Assembly: GCA_023525975.1 (NCBI GenBank)
Contig: CM042029.1
Location: forward strand, 67,675,429-67,739,428
Reading direction: 5' to 3'
DNA: 64,000 bases
Source of the DNA: Smallanthus sonchifolius
Lineage: Eukaryota; Streptophyta; Magnoliopsida; Asterales; Asteraceae
A program made the position numbers and the translations under genes. Positions 11,946-23,862 of the stretch are shown here, piece by piece. Every line of letters begins with the position of its first letter. The stretch's first letter is position 1. The notes under the pieces are model-generated. The model searched no databases, was not told the origin of the DNA, and was given only the letters and a program-made list of their open reading frames with translations.

Positions 11946-13355
11946 AATAAGAGAGGGGCGAAAAAATGAAAATGAGAAAACCTAAAAAATGTGACAAGTG
12001 TCCTCCAAGTTTACTTGTTTATTTTGTAGTATAAATATAGATATAGATGGGATAATTACTTGTTTATTTTAGTACCCATTTTTCAATTCGAATACAAAAG
12101 CTTTCATTATTTGTTTTACTTTTTGTTTCTTCATACATACGTAAATTGAGTGTTTGTAGAGTGTGAAGGTGAGGTCTGTAACCAATATGGTTCAATAAGT
12201 TTGGTAGGGAGTAAAAAACCAAGGTCCCCGTGACTTTTGGTCATAATTGGGAGCGAAATAACTAAAATATCCTTAGCGTTAAGTAAATAAAATTAATATA
12301 TTAATATGTATGGGTCCCACCTTTTTTATGTATAAAAAATAAGCCTATGGGTCCCACCCTTAAACTACCCTATAAGCGTCGATGACCACTACCATCATCA
12401 TGGCCCTTTTTCTCGCGAGCGACCATGTCCCTTTCATCTCGCGAGTAATCATCTCCTTTTCACCATCATAGACCGCCATTGCTTACACCATCTTTGATCT
12501 TCTTCTCCCGTTGAACCGTGCTTCTTCGATCTCATCTGAGGTACTAGTAAACCATCGTTTGGTTCTAGAGTTGCCACAAACATATCAAAAGGTGGTATTT
12601 ATCGTAGGAAAGTGGGTCACTTTTTATTAAAATAATAATCAAATAAGAACGATACTCTTGTAATTAGGCATGGGAAATACACGAGCACAAAACCGTACAT
12701 AAAACTGAATGAAAAAGGAGAAATATACATACAATTATATAATAAACATGATTCTAACTTGTATTTATAATGATGACTACAACCGTGTCTTCTTGTAATA
12801 TCCTTGACTGCAACACTTGAACACCCTAAGACGTTAAAGGTGGTTAAGAATTCGTGTTTAACATGTGTTCTTTCAAACAGATTTCACGCATCTTATTAGA
12901 CGAACACGTCTGTCTCCCAGAGTATAGCAACTAGTACAGTTTATGTACTGTCAAAGATGGCTCACACACCATCGATTCCATCGGGTAGAAGATGTTCTCA
13001 AGATGTGGAAAAAGATGAAGATAGTGTGAAAGATTTAGAGAGTGCTCCTCTCTAAAGATGAAGATAGTGTGAAAGATGTGGAGAAAATTTCTTTTAGTTT
13101 GTATTGTATTTCAATCTCCTTCATTCCCAAAAAAAAATGACCATGATGTTAATTAATCTTTTAATTAAGGAGACTTAATTCAAAGCCTTAATGATTATAA
13201 AGTGGATTTAAGTGGTCAAATCAAAATTATCATTTTTCATTCATAACACGAGTTGAAATAATCTAGTAGTTGCAATCCATGAGCAATCAAACTACGTACT
13301 GATGGTGCGTACTGATGTCGTTCAAACGGTGTATAAAAATAACTATAAAACCAAT
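11946..13355. other. Gene-poor intergenic region
   Basis: No credible coding region. 12,170-12,370 has GGTCCCCGTGACTTTTGGTC and GGGTCCCACC words that look like another fragmented TIR element. 12,990-13,090 contains a short direct duplication of AAGATGAAGATAGTGTGAAAG. Confidence 0.4.
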
Positions 13356-13735
13356 TGTAGGTCCCCGGGGTCTACGGATCATCTAGATGCACGATACGAC
13401 ACGATGATAACGTGCAGAATCCATGATCAACATGCTCGTGTAAATCAATCAACAACACTGTACAAATTAAACTCTTTGTATTTCCTTATCAACACAGATT
13501 ACAAGCTCTCTCAGATTCTCTGTTATTGACTATGTTCATTGAAATCTAAAGTCTAAGGCTCTTAACACTAAGACTTGCACGCAAACACCTATTTATAGGA
13601 AAACAAAAACCCACACAACACCATAGGCGAACTTAACAAGTTCGCTTCTCAAGATGCTTAGGTGAACTTGTTAAGTTCTCCTGTCTAAGAACTTATACAG
13701 ATTGTTTGCTACAGTTACAAATTCATGCTCTAACA
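13356..13735 (-). repeat. Copia-type LTR, minus orientation
   Basis: In minus orientation it runs TGTTAGAGCATG to CCTACA (TG..CA ends). A purine tract AAGAGGGAGTC precedes it at 13,736-13,748, as at the start of a 3' LTR, and a degenerate TGGTTTTATAG primer-like site follows it. A TATA box is inside. A second purine run and TGTTGG start (13,841 leftwards) offers an alternative boundary. No internal protein coding remains on either side, so it is a solo or truncated copy. Confidence 0.4.
13588..13600 (-). promoter_or_regulatory. TATA box of the LTR
   Basis: Minus-strand CCTATAAATAGG inside the LTR at 13,356-13,735, a canonical plant TATA element. Confidence 0.5.
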
Positions 13736-15439
13736 GACTCCCTCTTAACTGTAGCAAACAATTCTATCAATTACAAGTCAAAGACTCTAAGACTAAGACA
13801 TATAATCTTCAAGCTCGTTGTCACCGGAATATGCTCCAACATACTCCCCCTTGACAACAACTTCAGAAGATTGTCGTCCGTCTTTAAGATCATCAAACAA
13901 TATGTAGTCTTCGTCTTGTTCGTCTGCACACACTCTCTTTCTTTCTTGAAGAAAACTTGGGAGAAGGACCCCTTGTCAACTTCTGTCTGCAATTTTCAAT
14001 TTTACACGGGAGAACAACCAATAATAACCAACAATTAAGATTTCCATGAAAGCTGGAAAAATAAAATCTTTTTGATTTTTCAAACATAAGAAACACAAAA
14101 TATTTTTGGTTTTTCTCTGTACAAACTGAATGAAAGCATACAAAAAATCACATCTTTTTGGTCGAACATCACGAGTAAAAAGATCATATCATTATAAACA
14201 ATGCATCAATCACACATCTTGGATAAACATCCCTAAACATTCTACGGGTATCCTATCCAGATTCATTCTTTCAATTTTCAATCAATCATTTCTCTCAAAA
14301 TTCTACCAATTCTAAAAGAATATCATTATGAATCCACTCACAACCAATTTTCTTTATATCAGATAAAATCAAATCTTTTAAGTTTCAAGCAAAACATGTA
14401 ATGATACGCGAAGAACTTCAAAGACGATGGGATCAGATCATAACATGCTTATAATAAATTACATACGAATTTGCAAACACATAAAATGTCAATATAAGTT
14501 GTCAATATTATAATCTATGAACTAAATCGAACTGACAGGAAAGTGTACCTATTGAGTGTAGCACAGCTTAATGGTAAACCGAGTTATCGAACCCTAGAGA
14601 CACTATGATAACAAAACTAGACTCTGACTCGGACTAATGATTGATTTGGTTGGGGGTTTTTCTATAAACTACTGATTTAACTAAGGAATGCAGTAAACAA
14701 GGTCGACTCAAACCATCAAGAGGAATAACTAAGGAAATATCAAGAGATGGGACGAATACCACATAGGTTGGAATCCTACGTGTAAAGTAAAACTTCTACC
14801 GGTTCTGGAAACTAAGATGGATCTTGGTTTCTAAGGAAACAACTCTAGACAGCCTAGTAGATCTCTAATCACTCTCAGGGTGTCACCAACTAAGGAACCT
14901 AAAAATGTAATAACTCACCAGATGGTTAGATCACCTCTCGGTCTCTCCAACATATGATAATGTACCCGAAACACATATCACCTTTCAGTCTCATTGTCCA
15001 CGATACATTCAAAGAATGCACCGGGTAATCTCAGGATAACTTTTGATGTAATTTTTACTCAAAAGTTTATTTTTTTATAGAATTGCCACAAAACTTCAAT
15101 AGAGTAAATTTATAAAACTGCAACAAAAGTTCAATGGGTATTAGTAATAATTTCGTTTTTCTGTGATAAATTTTGTTTGTTGGCCTTTTTTAAAACACGA
15201 TGCACGAGTTTGTTTGTTTTTTTATCAGCGATCTCTGAGTATGTTTTTATCGTACGCTATAATGAGCCTGTGTTTAGACGTAAATTTTATCCCCATTGAC
15301 GAGCCGAATCGATACCTACAAAACTCCCGCCGCGTAGCGCAGGGGAAAAACTAGTTGTTTTAAAAATCTCTTAAAACATATTAATTTAGTAATCAAAATT
15401 TCTTTTTCTAAAAATGATAGCTCAATAATTATTTTAATA
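13736..15439. other. Non-coding retroelement-derived and AT-rich DNA
   Basis: 13,740-14,060 looks like the non-coding 3' region of the LTR element to its left. 14,520-15,060 has no open frame of note. The plus frame at 15,163-15,354 shows no domain; its end (CCCGCCGCGTAGCGCAGGGG) looks like the terminus of an unidentified mobile repeat. Confidence 0.35.
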
Positions 15440-15825
15440 ATAACAATTACAAACTACGTATTTTAAGTATTACCTAAATTTCAGTATATATCATTTAGTT
15501 AAGAAAATTACAGAAAACATCATTTATGTTTAAAAAACCTTGCACGTTACGTCCTTTGGCCTAACAACCGTTAAATTTAACGTGAAGAACTATTTTTATA
15601 ATTTGTTTATATGAATGAGGGTTTACAGAAATAGTCATTTTACAGTAAAAAGACCAAAATACCCTCACGTGCCTTGCACACAACCTGACTTAACGGTAAA
15701 GTTAACGGTTGTTAGACTAAAGGACATAACATGTAAGGTTTTTTAAACATAAAAGACGTTTTCTGTAATTTGCTTAATTAAATGACGTATAGTAATACTT
15801 AAAGGACATAATTTGTAATTTGTTC
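15440..15825. mobile_element. Foldback MITE
   Basis: About 150-nt inverted arms: the left arm has AATTACAAAC, TTTAAGTATTAC, AATTACAGAAAACATC and CTAACAACCGTTAA, and all recur in reverse complement in the right arm to about 15,825. The loop holds the CCCTCACGTGCC segment. No coding. The target duplication was not resolved. Left and right arms differ by point changes, so it is not recent. Confidence 0.65.
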
Positions 15826-15829
15826 TTTA

Positions 15830-16265
15830 TCATTAGATGAAAAAAACTCTAAAAAAATTACTCCAAAAGCCAAGGGCGTGGCAAAGATTTAACACCGCCA
15901 AGATAATTACCTGCATGGCTCGTTTTTAGTGATTATTTTTTTCACGTGTCGTCGACCTATTGTGCATTCAGTGTCCATTCGTGTCAGGTGTCAAGATCTC
16001 AATGATTTATAAGTGAAAGAAAATGAATAAATCAATCTTCATAGATTTGTAAACGAACTAAACGTTTAGTAAACCGTTCGTTAGGATGTTCGTTTATTTA
16101 ATAAACGAACGAACACAAAAACAATTTTTTGTTCATTTAATTAATCGAATGAACATGAACACATGTCCCGTTTGTTAATTTATGTTCGTTCGTTTATGTT
16201 CATTTATGTTTGTTATATTCATTCACTTATGTTTATTTGTTTACGTTTGAATATCCATTCAAAGT
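15830..16265 (+). repeat. Duplicated NLR upstream block, copy A
   Basis: Shares an ordered series of words with 21,706-22,110: GTGGCAAAGATTTAA, GCATTCAGTG, TTCGTGTCAGGTGTCAAG, ATAGATTTGTAAACGAACT and a long AAACGAAC/GTTCGTTT palindromic stretch. Copy A lies about 1.2 kb upstream of NLR2, copy B upstream of NLR3, and the first part recurs weakly at 60,540-60,620 upstream of NLR4. This supports segmental duplication of the whole receptor unit with its 5' flank. Regulatory function is not shown. Confidence 0.65.
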
Positions 16266-17326
16266 TATTTGTACTAATATTAATTTAAAATCAATTTGTT
16301 TTTTATATTTTAAAACCATTAAGCCTAATTTAAAATGAATTTGATATCTTTGTTTACTTTGAAATATAGGATATTGGGACAATATTTTAAACTTTAAAAT
16401 TAAATATTCACATTACTTTTAAGTGGTGTTCGTTTACGTTCATTCGTTTTGGTTAGTGAATGGTTCGTTTAGAATGTTAATAAACGAACATAAACGAACA
16501 TGTTAATTTTTTTTAATGAACGAACACGAAAAAGAAATTTATCCGTTTAAATGTTTGTATTTATTTATTTAATCACTAGGTTATATACCCATTTATTACA
16601 TAAGACTATTTAATAGAAAAACGAAAGTGCAATAATGTGTAAAAACATAATTAAAATAATGTGTAAAACAAGAATTAAATTTCTTTGTTTTCTTAATTAA
16701 GTAATATTTATAATTCAAATTTTATATTATATTTTTTTAAAAATAAAAATAATAACATAATTAAATTTAAAAATTTAAACTTACTTAAAATAGGAAAAAG
16801 TTAGAAAATTTTGATAAAATAAAATATGATGATCACACGTGAGATTGTATGAAATTATTTATTATAATAAAGATTTAAAATTTAACAATGGAACATAATT
16901 TTTTTTTAAATTTTATCCATAAAAAAACATTAGTTAAAGTCCAAATACGTGAAAACAACTCCAGCAAATAATCACAGACTCAGGGGGTGTTTGGGATTAC
17001 TTATTAAAACCTACTTATGCCTTTTTAGAAAAGTAACAATTTTCTAATTCTCACAAACAACTTTTTATCTCTTTTAATTTTGACTTTTTCATCAATTATC
17101 CAAACAAACTTTTAACTTATTACCTTTTTAAAAAAGGTAATAAGTTAATAAGTTCTTTGAAAAGTAAATCCAAACACCCCCTCAGTCTTCGGGCGTAGAA
17201 TCCACTCGCGGCGACTTCTTCTCTTCTCCACCCGGCACGGCGACTAGAATCCAGATCCGACGACCAAGTCTCTCCTTTTCCTGTTCAGATCCGGCAACTG
17301 ACGCCTATTTCTGTAATTCCATAAAG
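16266..17326 (+). promoter_or_regulatory. Proximal 5' flank and leader of NLR2
   Basis: Positions 17,205-17,326 (CTTCTCTTCTCCACCCGGC, CCAGATCCGACGACCA, TTCCATAAAG before the ATG) match the flank of NLR3 at 25,070-25,205, so this is probably transcribed leader. 16,985-17,180 forms a foldback starting GGGGGTGTTTGGGATTACTT and ending AAATCCAAACACCCCC, a short hAT-like or MITE insertion directly in the promoter. The rest is AT-rich. Confidence 0.5.
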
Positions 17327-20053
17327 ATGGCATACTCAGGTGTCCAGATGTTCATGGATAAGTTGAATCAGCTTATTAACTGCAACCACATTCCATCTAT
17401 CAACAACCCGGAAATTATACGTGAAAGGCCTCAATTCCAGCTTCTATATGAAGAGCTGGACAATCCAGTGATCCAAACTCTTTTCATCCACCAACATCAA
17501 GACCTGGAAAAAGTTAATGATCTGAAGAAAAGATTCACAGATGCAGCAGAAGAGGCTCAGTATATCGTCGATCTGTTTCTATCCCGTGTTCTCGATAAGA
17601 ATAATGGATATTTTACTACATCTGAGGACTATGGTAGGAGATCATTAAAGTCTGTCGTCAATCTGTTTCTACCCTGTGTTCACATTAAGAAAAATGATGT
17701 CAGTTCCCCTACATCTGACGACTTTAATCCCTCCCTAAATCTTGATGGTGTTATGAGATCATTTAATTTAGTCAAAGTGGAACTCACCAGTATAAACATC
17801 GGTAGCATCAAGACGGATCCATCTCCAAGACCTGAAAGAATGTTAAATCAATCTGCTGATCCAATTCCCTTCACCACAAAACCACAAGGATCCAATATCG
17901 TCATGGGGCTTGATGATGATGCTGGGCTGATAAGAGACAAACTTGTGGAAGATCAAAAGAAGGTAGATGTTGTCTCTATTGTTGGTATGGGCGGAATAGG
18001 CAAGACTACCCTCGCCAACAAAGTGTTCAATGATCGTTTTGTTATGTATCATTTCCATGTCCGTGTTTGGGTCACTGTTTCTCAAACATATCATAAGCGG
18101 GATGTCTTGATTCAAATTATGGAATCCATCTGTGGTCAACTACACCTTCAAAAGGCTACTGACTCTGAACTTCGTGAAATGGTGCACAAACACCTAATGG
18201 GTCGTAGATATTTGATTGTGATTGATGATATCTGGCACACAGAAACATGGGATAACCTCAAAGTATTTTTTCCCCATGATAACAATGGAAGTCGAATTCT
18301 GCTCACCACTCGCCTCAATGAAGTCGCTAAGCATGCAAATTCAGATGGATTCATTCATCACTTAGGATATTTGAGCAAAAAACAAAGCTGGGAATTGTTG
18401 TGTGAGAAGGTGTTCCATGGCAATGAGTACCCTGAATGGTCAATCAAACTTGGTATGCAAATAGTAGAAAATTGTCATGGATTACCACTTGCGGTGCTTG
18501 TCATTGCAGGAGTTCTAGCAAAAGAAGCACGGAGTAAAAAGTTTTGGGCGGAAATTGCTGAGAGGACGGGTTCGTATATTGTTGGTGACCAGAACAGATG
18601 CATGGAAACGATAGCTTTTAGTTACAATCATCTTCCTCAACACTTGAGAGAGTGCTTTCTTTATCTTGGTGGCTTTCCAGAAGACTACGAGTTTGAAGTA
18701 CACAGGTTGATCTGGTTATGGGTGGCTGAAGGGTTTATTCAACAAGATGGAAATCGAAGCTTGGAGGATATTGCAGAGGATTACCTGATGGATCTAATTG
18801 ACAGACATCTTGTAATTGTAGCAGACAGGAGCAAGTATAATGGAGTTGTGTTACTTTGTAAATTGCATGATCTTGTCAGGGAGCTATGCTTGAAAAAATC
18901 CAAGGAAGAACGATTCATCCTTCAGACAGAAAGGCTATTATTGTCCTCTCAATTTTCTAATGTTCTTAAACCACCATATAAGCCAGTGCGTATGTTCCTA
19001 AATGAAGCTATCCACCATCGACACTCTGCTCATCTGCACTCCGGAAAGCTTCGATCGCTTTTGTGCTTTAGGCTATTCAGGTTCTTGAGTGATGACATTG
19101 CAAAGTATTTTCGTTCCTTTGTGCTACTTAGGGTATTAGATCTAGAACAGTGTTCACTAGATTACTTTCCCAAAGGCATGGACTTGCTAGTTCACTTGAG
19201 GTATCTTGCAATTTGCATATCATCAGGAGATTTCCCATCTTCAATATGCAATTTATGGAACCTTCAAACCCTCATTTATATTCCAAGTATTGATAGATAT
19301 TTTATTGTTTTACCCAGTAACATATCAGATTTGGTAAATCTGAGGCATTTGCATGTTAATCGTTTCTATAATCGGAGGGGCTTTTATCTTCCTTCCATTG
19401 AGAACCCAATGAATTTGCAAACTATTTCAGTTATGGAGTTAAGAGATGGGTTAGATAAGTTTCAAAAGTGTTTTCCTTACATTAAGGAACTTAAATGTAA
19501 CACTTATAAAGATGAGGATTATGACTTCAAATCTCTCATCTACCTTGAAAAGCTCGAAGTTTTTAGCAGGCGCAGAAGAATGCAATGGACTGTGCATGAT
19601 GTTCCCAAAGGCTGTGGAAAGAATCAAATCACATTCCCAGCGACATTGAAAGCACTTACACTAGTTGAGAGTTGTCTACCATGGAGTGGTATGTCAAGCA
19701 TTCAGTCGTTACCTAATCTCGAGGTTCTAATTCTAATGGATGATGCCTTTAAGGGAAACTGCTGGAACACAGAAGGACAGGAGTTTCCGCAGCTAAAATT
19801 ATTGAGACTATGGGGGTTAGATATCAAACAGTGGGAAACGTATAGTACAAGCTTCCCGTGTCTCAGAGAATTAGAAATTATCTGGTGCTATCATCTTGAA
19901 GAAATCCCCCTTGAAATTGGGGACATACCAACGCTTGAGCTTATTAAAATCCTCAACTGTAGGCACTCTGTTAGTGTATCTGTTCGAAGAATCCAAGAAG
20001 AGCAAAATGATTCGGGAAACAACCTAAAGATTGACATCAGTGAACTTCCTTAA
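17327..20053 (+). CDS. NLR2: CC-NB-ARC-LRR immune receptor, R1A/Rx type (908 aa)
   Basis: The only uninterrupted NLR here. These receptors bind ADP/ATP in the cytoplasm and trigger defence on pathogen recognition. Seen: N-terminal R1/Rx-like coiled coil with an EEAQYIVDLFL (EDVID-like) motif near residue 75; P-loop GMGGIGKTT near 220; RNBS-A FHVRVWVTVSQ; kinase-2 LIVIDDIW near 297; RNBS-B GSRILLTTR near 321; GLPLAV near 385; RNBS-D CFLYLGGFPED near 447; LHDLVREL near 513, where Leu replaces Met of MHD; then LRRs from about 590 to the end. A single exon with stop at 20,051-20,053, a normal length for the group. The start is supported by the leader shared with NLR3. Odd: the segment after the EDVID-like motif is partly duplicated (IVDLFL.. 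and VVNLFL..). Ligand unknown. Confidence 0.95.
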   Translation: MAYSGVQMFMDKLNQLINCNHIPSINNPEIIRERPQFQLLYEELDNPVIQTLFIHQHQDLEKVNDLKKRFTDAAEEAQYIVDLFLSRVLDKNNGYFTTSEDYGRRSLKSVVNLFLPCVHIKKNDVSSPTSDDFNPSLNLDGVMRSFNLVKVELTSINIGSIKTDPSPRPERMLNQSADPIPFTTKPQGSNIVMGLDDDAGLIRDKLVEDQKKVDVVSIVGMGGIGKTTLANKVFNDRFVMYHFHVRVWVTVSQTYHKRDVLIQIMESICGQLHLQKATDSELREMVHKHLMGRRYLIVIDDIWHTETWDNLKVFFPHDNNGSRILLTTRLNEVAKHANSDGFIHHLGYLSKKQSWELLCEKVFHGNEYPEWSIKLGMQIVENCHGLPLAVLVIAGVLAKEARSKKFWAEIAERTGSYIVGDQNRCMETIAFSYNHLPQHLRECFLYLGGFPEDYEFEVHRLIWLWVAEGFIQQDGNRSLEDIAEDYLMDLIDRHLVIVADRSKYNGVVLLCKLHDLVRELCLKKSKEERFILQTERLLLSSQFSNVLKPPYKPVRMFLNEAIHHRHSAHLHSGKLRSLLCFRLFRFLSDDIAKYFRSFVLLRVLDLEQCSLDYFPKGMDLLVHLRYLAICISSGDFPSSICNLWNLQTLIYIPSIDRYFIVLPSNISDLVNLRHLHVNRFYNRRGFYLPSIENPMNLQTISVMELRDGLDKFQKCFPYIKELKCNTYKDEDYDFKSLIYLEKLEVFSRRRRMQWTVHDVPKGCGKNQITFPATLKALTLVESCLPWSGMSSIQSLPNLEVLILMDDAFKGNCWNTEGQEFPQLKLLRLWGLDIKQWETYSTSFPCLRELEIIWCYHLEEIPLEIGDIPTLELIKILNCRHSVSVSVRRIQEEQNDSGNNLKIDISELP

Positions 20054-21449
20054 TAGAAAGATTGAAAAATCAATGAATGTGTCTGCCAATTTTGGTTTTG
20101 CTTTGTGCAGTTACTCTGAAAACTTAACAGGGCTTTGTTTTCAGGGAGAAATTATGGTCTGCATTTTTAACTTCAAGTCTAGTGGAAAGAGTGTATTTGT
20201 AGAATTTGGTTGTCGGCGGTTAATAGGAAAAGCTAGCATCTAGGTCTATAAAGTGTGCGACTGTCAGCGGGTGAGCTCCAGGTACACTTTCCCTGCTGTA
20301 AAGTATTTTATTTCTTCACATTTATTTGATCTAGTTTTATATTTATTAAACTGAACCAAAAGATTCAAAGCCATGTGACATCTTTGATGTAAATACAGTT
20401 TCCATTTTGAGTTTTATTGAATATATTTAAAGTTTTCATTTATGGGAAAGGTAACCGTTTCATAATTTTTTTTGTTAGTCTCTTGTAGTTTTGGTTCGGT
20501 TTAATGGAACGCTTTAGATTTTTTTTGTTAGTCTCTTGTATGCAAACCAGAATCAAAAGGCCGAACCGATTTAATGGAACGCTTTAGATTTTTTGGAGAA
20601 AAAAAGTCAAGAATGAGCGCAACTCGGTTTGTTATAAAGTGTGTGACGTTTGGCAATGGAGCCGCTGTGAAGATTTGTATGCTTGTTTCTTACACCAGTA
20701 ACACTTTCCCCACTGTAAAGTCATCTCAAATCTACATCAAATTTATTTAATCAGTTATCCTGTACGTTTATTTATGTTCATTTTTAGATGCTAATTTGCC
20801 CTTTAATTGACGTTTTAAAGCTCTATCTTGACCTAATTTTCATTTAATTTGAATGTATTAATGTGATCTTCAATGGATATCTGTAAATGAAAGAAGTTCC
20901 CATTTTCTTTCAAGGATGAGTGTCATCCACTAGGAACAAAATGAGGGACAAATAGTTACTTTAGTTTTCAGTATTCATAGAATGTCATATTTTTTTCTTT
21001 CTGAGAAAAAGTCAACCTTGATGTTGACCAAAACCGTACAACAATTATTGCAGAATATGAAAGCGGTTTGGTTTTTGATGCGGCCATTAAAGTGATTCTG
21101 CAAGCCCCAAAGCAGAAGAAGAATGCTTGAAATTGAAATTACCTCTGAATCGATATGGTAGGCCCAAGTGCTGTTAGTGTCAGGTCCAATGCTATTAAAC
21201 CTGATTAATTCTTTTCTTTTGAAAAAGTCAAAATTTTGACTTATTTATTGGGTCAACAGAAGTTTTGATAATTTTTGTTTATAAGCTTTGATAAACCACA
21301 TGTTTTGAACCGAGATTAATTGTCACTGTTAATTTTTTTTCTTTATGTACTTGTGCTCTTCAATGAGGATGAAATTTTGATGAAGATAAGAGTTTTTTTA
21401 CATTGATCCAAGATTACTAAAAAGGAGAGTTGACTTTTCTACACTGAGA
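20054..21449. other. 3' flank of NLR2
   Basis: 20,054-20,240 resembles the sequence after NLR3 (to 28,066) and NLR4 (63,316-63,470), so it is probably 3' UTR. 20,468-20,593 holds two direct copies of a stretch containing GTTAGTCTCTTGTA and GGAACGCTTTAGATTTTTT. No other gene is seen. Confidence 0.5.
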
Positions 21450-21693
21450 GATTAGGGTATAGTTTTTTTTGAACGGCATCACCTAGATATGCAAAGATAA
21501 TTGGGTTTTTCCAAGGCAACACCTAGAACATCTTGGGTTGCCACCACAGGACGAACCCTCCAACTAGGTAAACCTCATAACCTGACCACAAACCTTTTTT
21601 TTCTTGTTGTCAGGATTCTAACCCAAGACCTCCACTATGGAAGTCTTGGGGCTACAATTGCACCAAATGATCAACGGTGATTAGGGTATAGTT
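21450..21693 (-). mobile_element. tRNA-related SINE with 15-bp TSD
   Basis: Flanked by perfect copies of GATTAGGGTATAGTT (21,450-21,464 and 21,679-21,693). The body is 214 bp. In minus orientation it starts with an A-box-like TGATCATTTGGTGC, has a B-box-like GGTTAGAATCC and ends in an A run (T run on the plus strand at 21,463-21,470). This is the layout of a Pol III-derived SINE inserted by target-primed reverse transcription. Confidence 0.8.
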
Positions 21694-21705
21694 ATTTTAT
21701 CTATA

Positions 21706-22110
21706 GATGAAAAAAAAACTCTACAAAAATTAGGGGTGTGGCAAAGATTTAAAATGGCCAAGATAGCTGCCTACTTGGCTCATTTATAGTGGTCTTTTTA
21801 TGTGCCTCCGACCCATTATGCATTCAGTGCCCATTCGTGTCAGGTGTCAAGATCTCAATGATTTATAAGTGAAAGAAAAAGAATAAATCAATGTTTATAG
21901 ATTTGTAAACGAACTGAACGTTCAGTAAACCGTTCGTTACGATGTTCGTTTATTTAATAAATGAACGAACACAAACACAATTTTTTGTTCATTTAAATAA
22001 ACGGACAAACATAAACACATAGCCCGTCCGTTCATTATATCCATTCACTTATGTTTATTTGTTTACATTTGAATAACCATTCAAAGTTGTTTACGTTTGA
22101 ATATCCATTC
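21706..22110 (+). repeat. Duplicated NLR upstream block, copy B
   Basis: Counterpart of 15,830-16,265 (same order of shared words). It lies 3.1 kb upstream of NLR3 and is now separated from it by a TRIM (22,245-23,857) and a MITE (24,255-24,637), which explains the longer distance than in NLR2. An extra direct repeat of CATTTGAATAACCATTCAAAG is present near 22,070-22,115. Confidence 0.6.
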
Positions 22111-22239
22111 AAATTCTGGCCTGTTGATTTTAGTCGTACCCGACCGATTAACCCGACCCGGCTTCATCTGAACCTATTAAACCCGTAATCGATTAAAACG
22201 ATTGTTAATAGGGCCAGGTTTCGGTTAGATTTTCAAACA

Positions 22240-23862
22240 TCAATTGTAGAACCACAGGAGATCATCGATGCATATCCATAATCAAGAAATCAATAGCAAA
22301 CCAACAAGAACAAAAATAACACAAACGAACTTTCGATTATAATTCTGGGTGCATTCAATGTGCCCAGATCGTATCTATATATACAAACTGAACCAACGTA
22401 ACTTTTCATGAAGCAACGTATCTTCTAAATGAACCGTTTCTAGGGTTACAATCTACTCCTTGGACCCTCTAACTTAACACAATTACAATTAGACTCTAAA
22501 TACACAACTTTACACTATATACACTTTTGACCCGTTAACTTTTCAAACATGGGTTGAACAATTATTTCTAACATTCACCCTCCTAATTGTTAACCCACGT
22601 TTGAACCTTCTCCATATCTCCATTGTTCTTGTTCCGTATCTCCTATGTTGTTGTTTATCACGCTCTCGTCTCTTCTCCGAATCCGTCTACAAGTTTATTT
22701 GAATCCAACGTGTTCCTTTCTCTAGCAATCTTCTCCTCCGCTTGACTCTTTATTGCTACACAACATGGCCACTCTAATCTCGATTGGATACGCCATACTC
22801 ACACTAACACGCCTGACCTTCTCCCGAACTTGTACATGACCTGTAACACTCTCCGGTACCGCAACCGTAACACATTTTTCTAATTGGAACAACAACAAAT
22901 AACACAAACAATCTAAAGCTTTTCTGACCTTGGCTTCTTTTTATTTCTCTGATGGTTCCATCAACAGCTAACGTGTTCCATGTTCTTTTGGATGTTCCCA
23001 TGTACACAACAATCCATTCTATCTTCATTAATTTCTTCAATTTCATATAGAACCATATTCACAGCCTACCATCGAACCACATAGAACCATATTCTACCAA
23101 CATGTTTTCTTCACCAATTTTCCACTATAATCGACCCTTCTCTTTGAATCATGACCAAATACTTTAACACTTCTTCAATTTCCGCCGTAGCCCAACACAA
23201 TCACAAACGTTACCGCAAACGCATACACCTATTTTGTCTTCATTGACTGCATCGCCTCTTTTCTCTTTTGCGATTCACAAACAGCCCCTTCTCTTCTCTT
23301 GACAAACAGATCGGTATCACCACTCGGACTAAAACGAAATTCTCAAATTCAAACTCTCTGATGATCGGCCCTTTCAATCGACTCAAATCAAAAACTCTGA
23401 AAATACGAAATTGATTTTTCTGATTGAATGAAGAAAAGCGAATCCTTGAAGTCTGATCAAACAGCGAACCGATTTCTTGACTGGATTGCAAAGATGATTT
23501 GGATCGTTTAAGAGCCTTGCGCTCTGATACCAATGTAGAACCACATGAGATCATCGATGCATGTCCATAATCAAGAAATCAATAGCAAACCAACCAGAAC
23601 AAAAATAACACAAACGAATTTTCGATTATAATTCTGGGTGCATTCAATCTGCCCAGATCGTATCTATATATACAAAAACTGAACCAACATGACTTTTCAT
23701 GAAGCAACGTATCTTCTAAATGAACCGTTTCTAGGGTTACAATCTACACCTTCCAACTTAACACAATTATAATTAGACTCTAAATACACAACTTTAGACT
23801 ATATACACTTTTGACCCGTTAACTTTTCAAACACGGGTTGAACAATTATTTCTAACATAAAT
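22240..23862 (-). mobile_element. TRIM retrotransposon
   Basis: Two LTRs at 22,245-22,573 and 23,534-23,857 start TGTAGAACCAC and end TTTCTAACA. Next to the right LTR the minus strand reads TGGTATCAGAGC (23,521-23,532), the initiator-Met primer site, and next to the left LTR it reads GGAGGGTGAA, a polypurine tract. The orientation is therefore minus. The internal region is only 960 bp and has no Gag or Pol domain, so it depends on other elements for mobility. Flanks TCAAT and TAAAT are a near TSD. LTRs differ by several substitutions and small indels. Confidence 0.85.

Noticed and set aside
17843..18703. Minus-strand open frames opposite NLR2 (and similar ones opposite NLR1, NLR3 and NLR4)
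   Set aside because: Antisense shadows of conserved NB-ARC coding; no domains and the same shadow appears opposite every paralogue.
22722..23554. Minus-strand frames of 60-104 codons inside the TRIM
   Set aside because: No domain, several overlapping frames, and TRIM interiors are normally non-coding.
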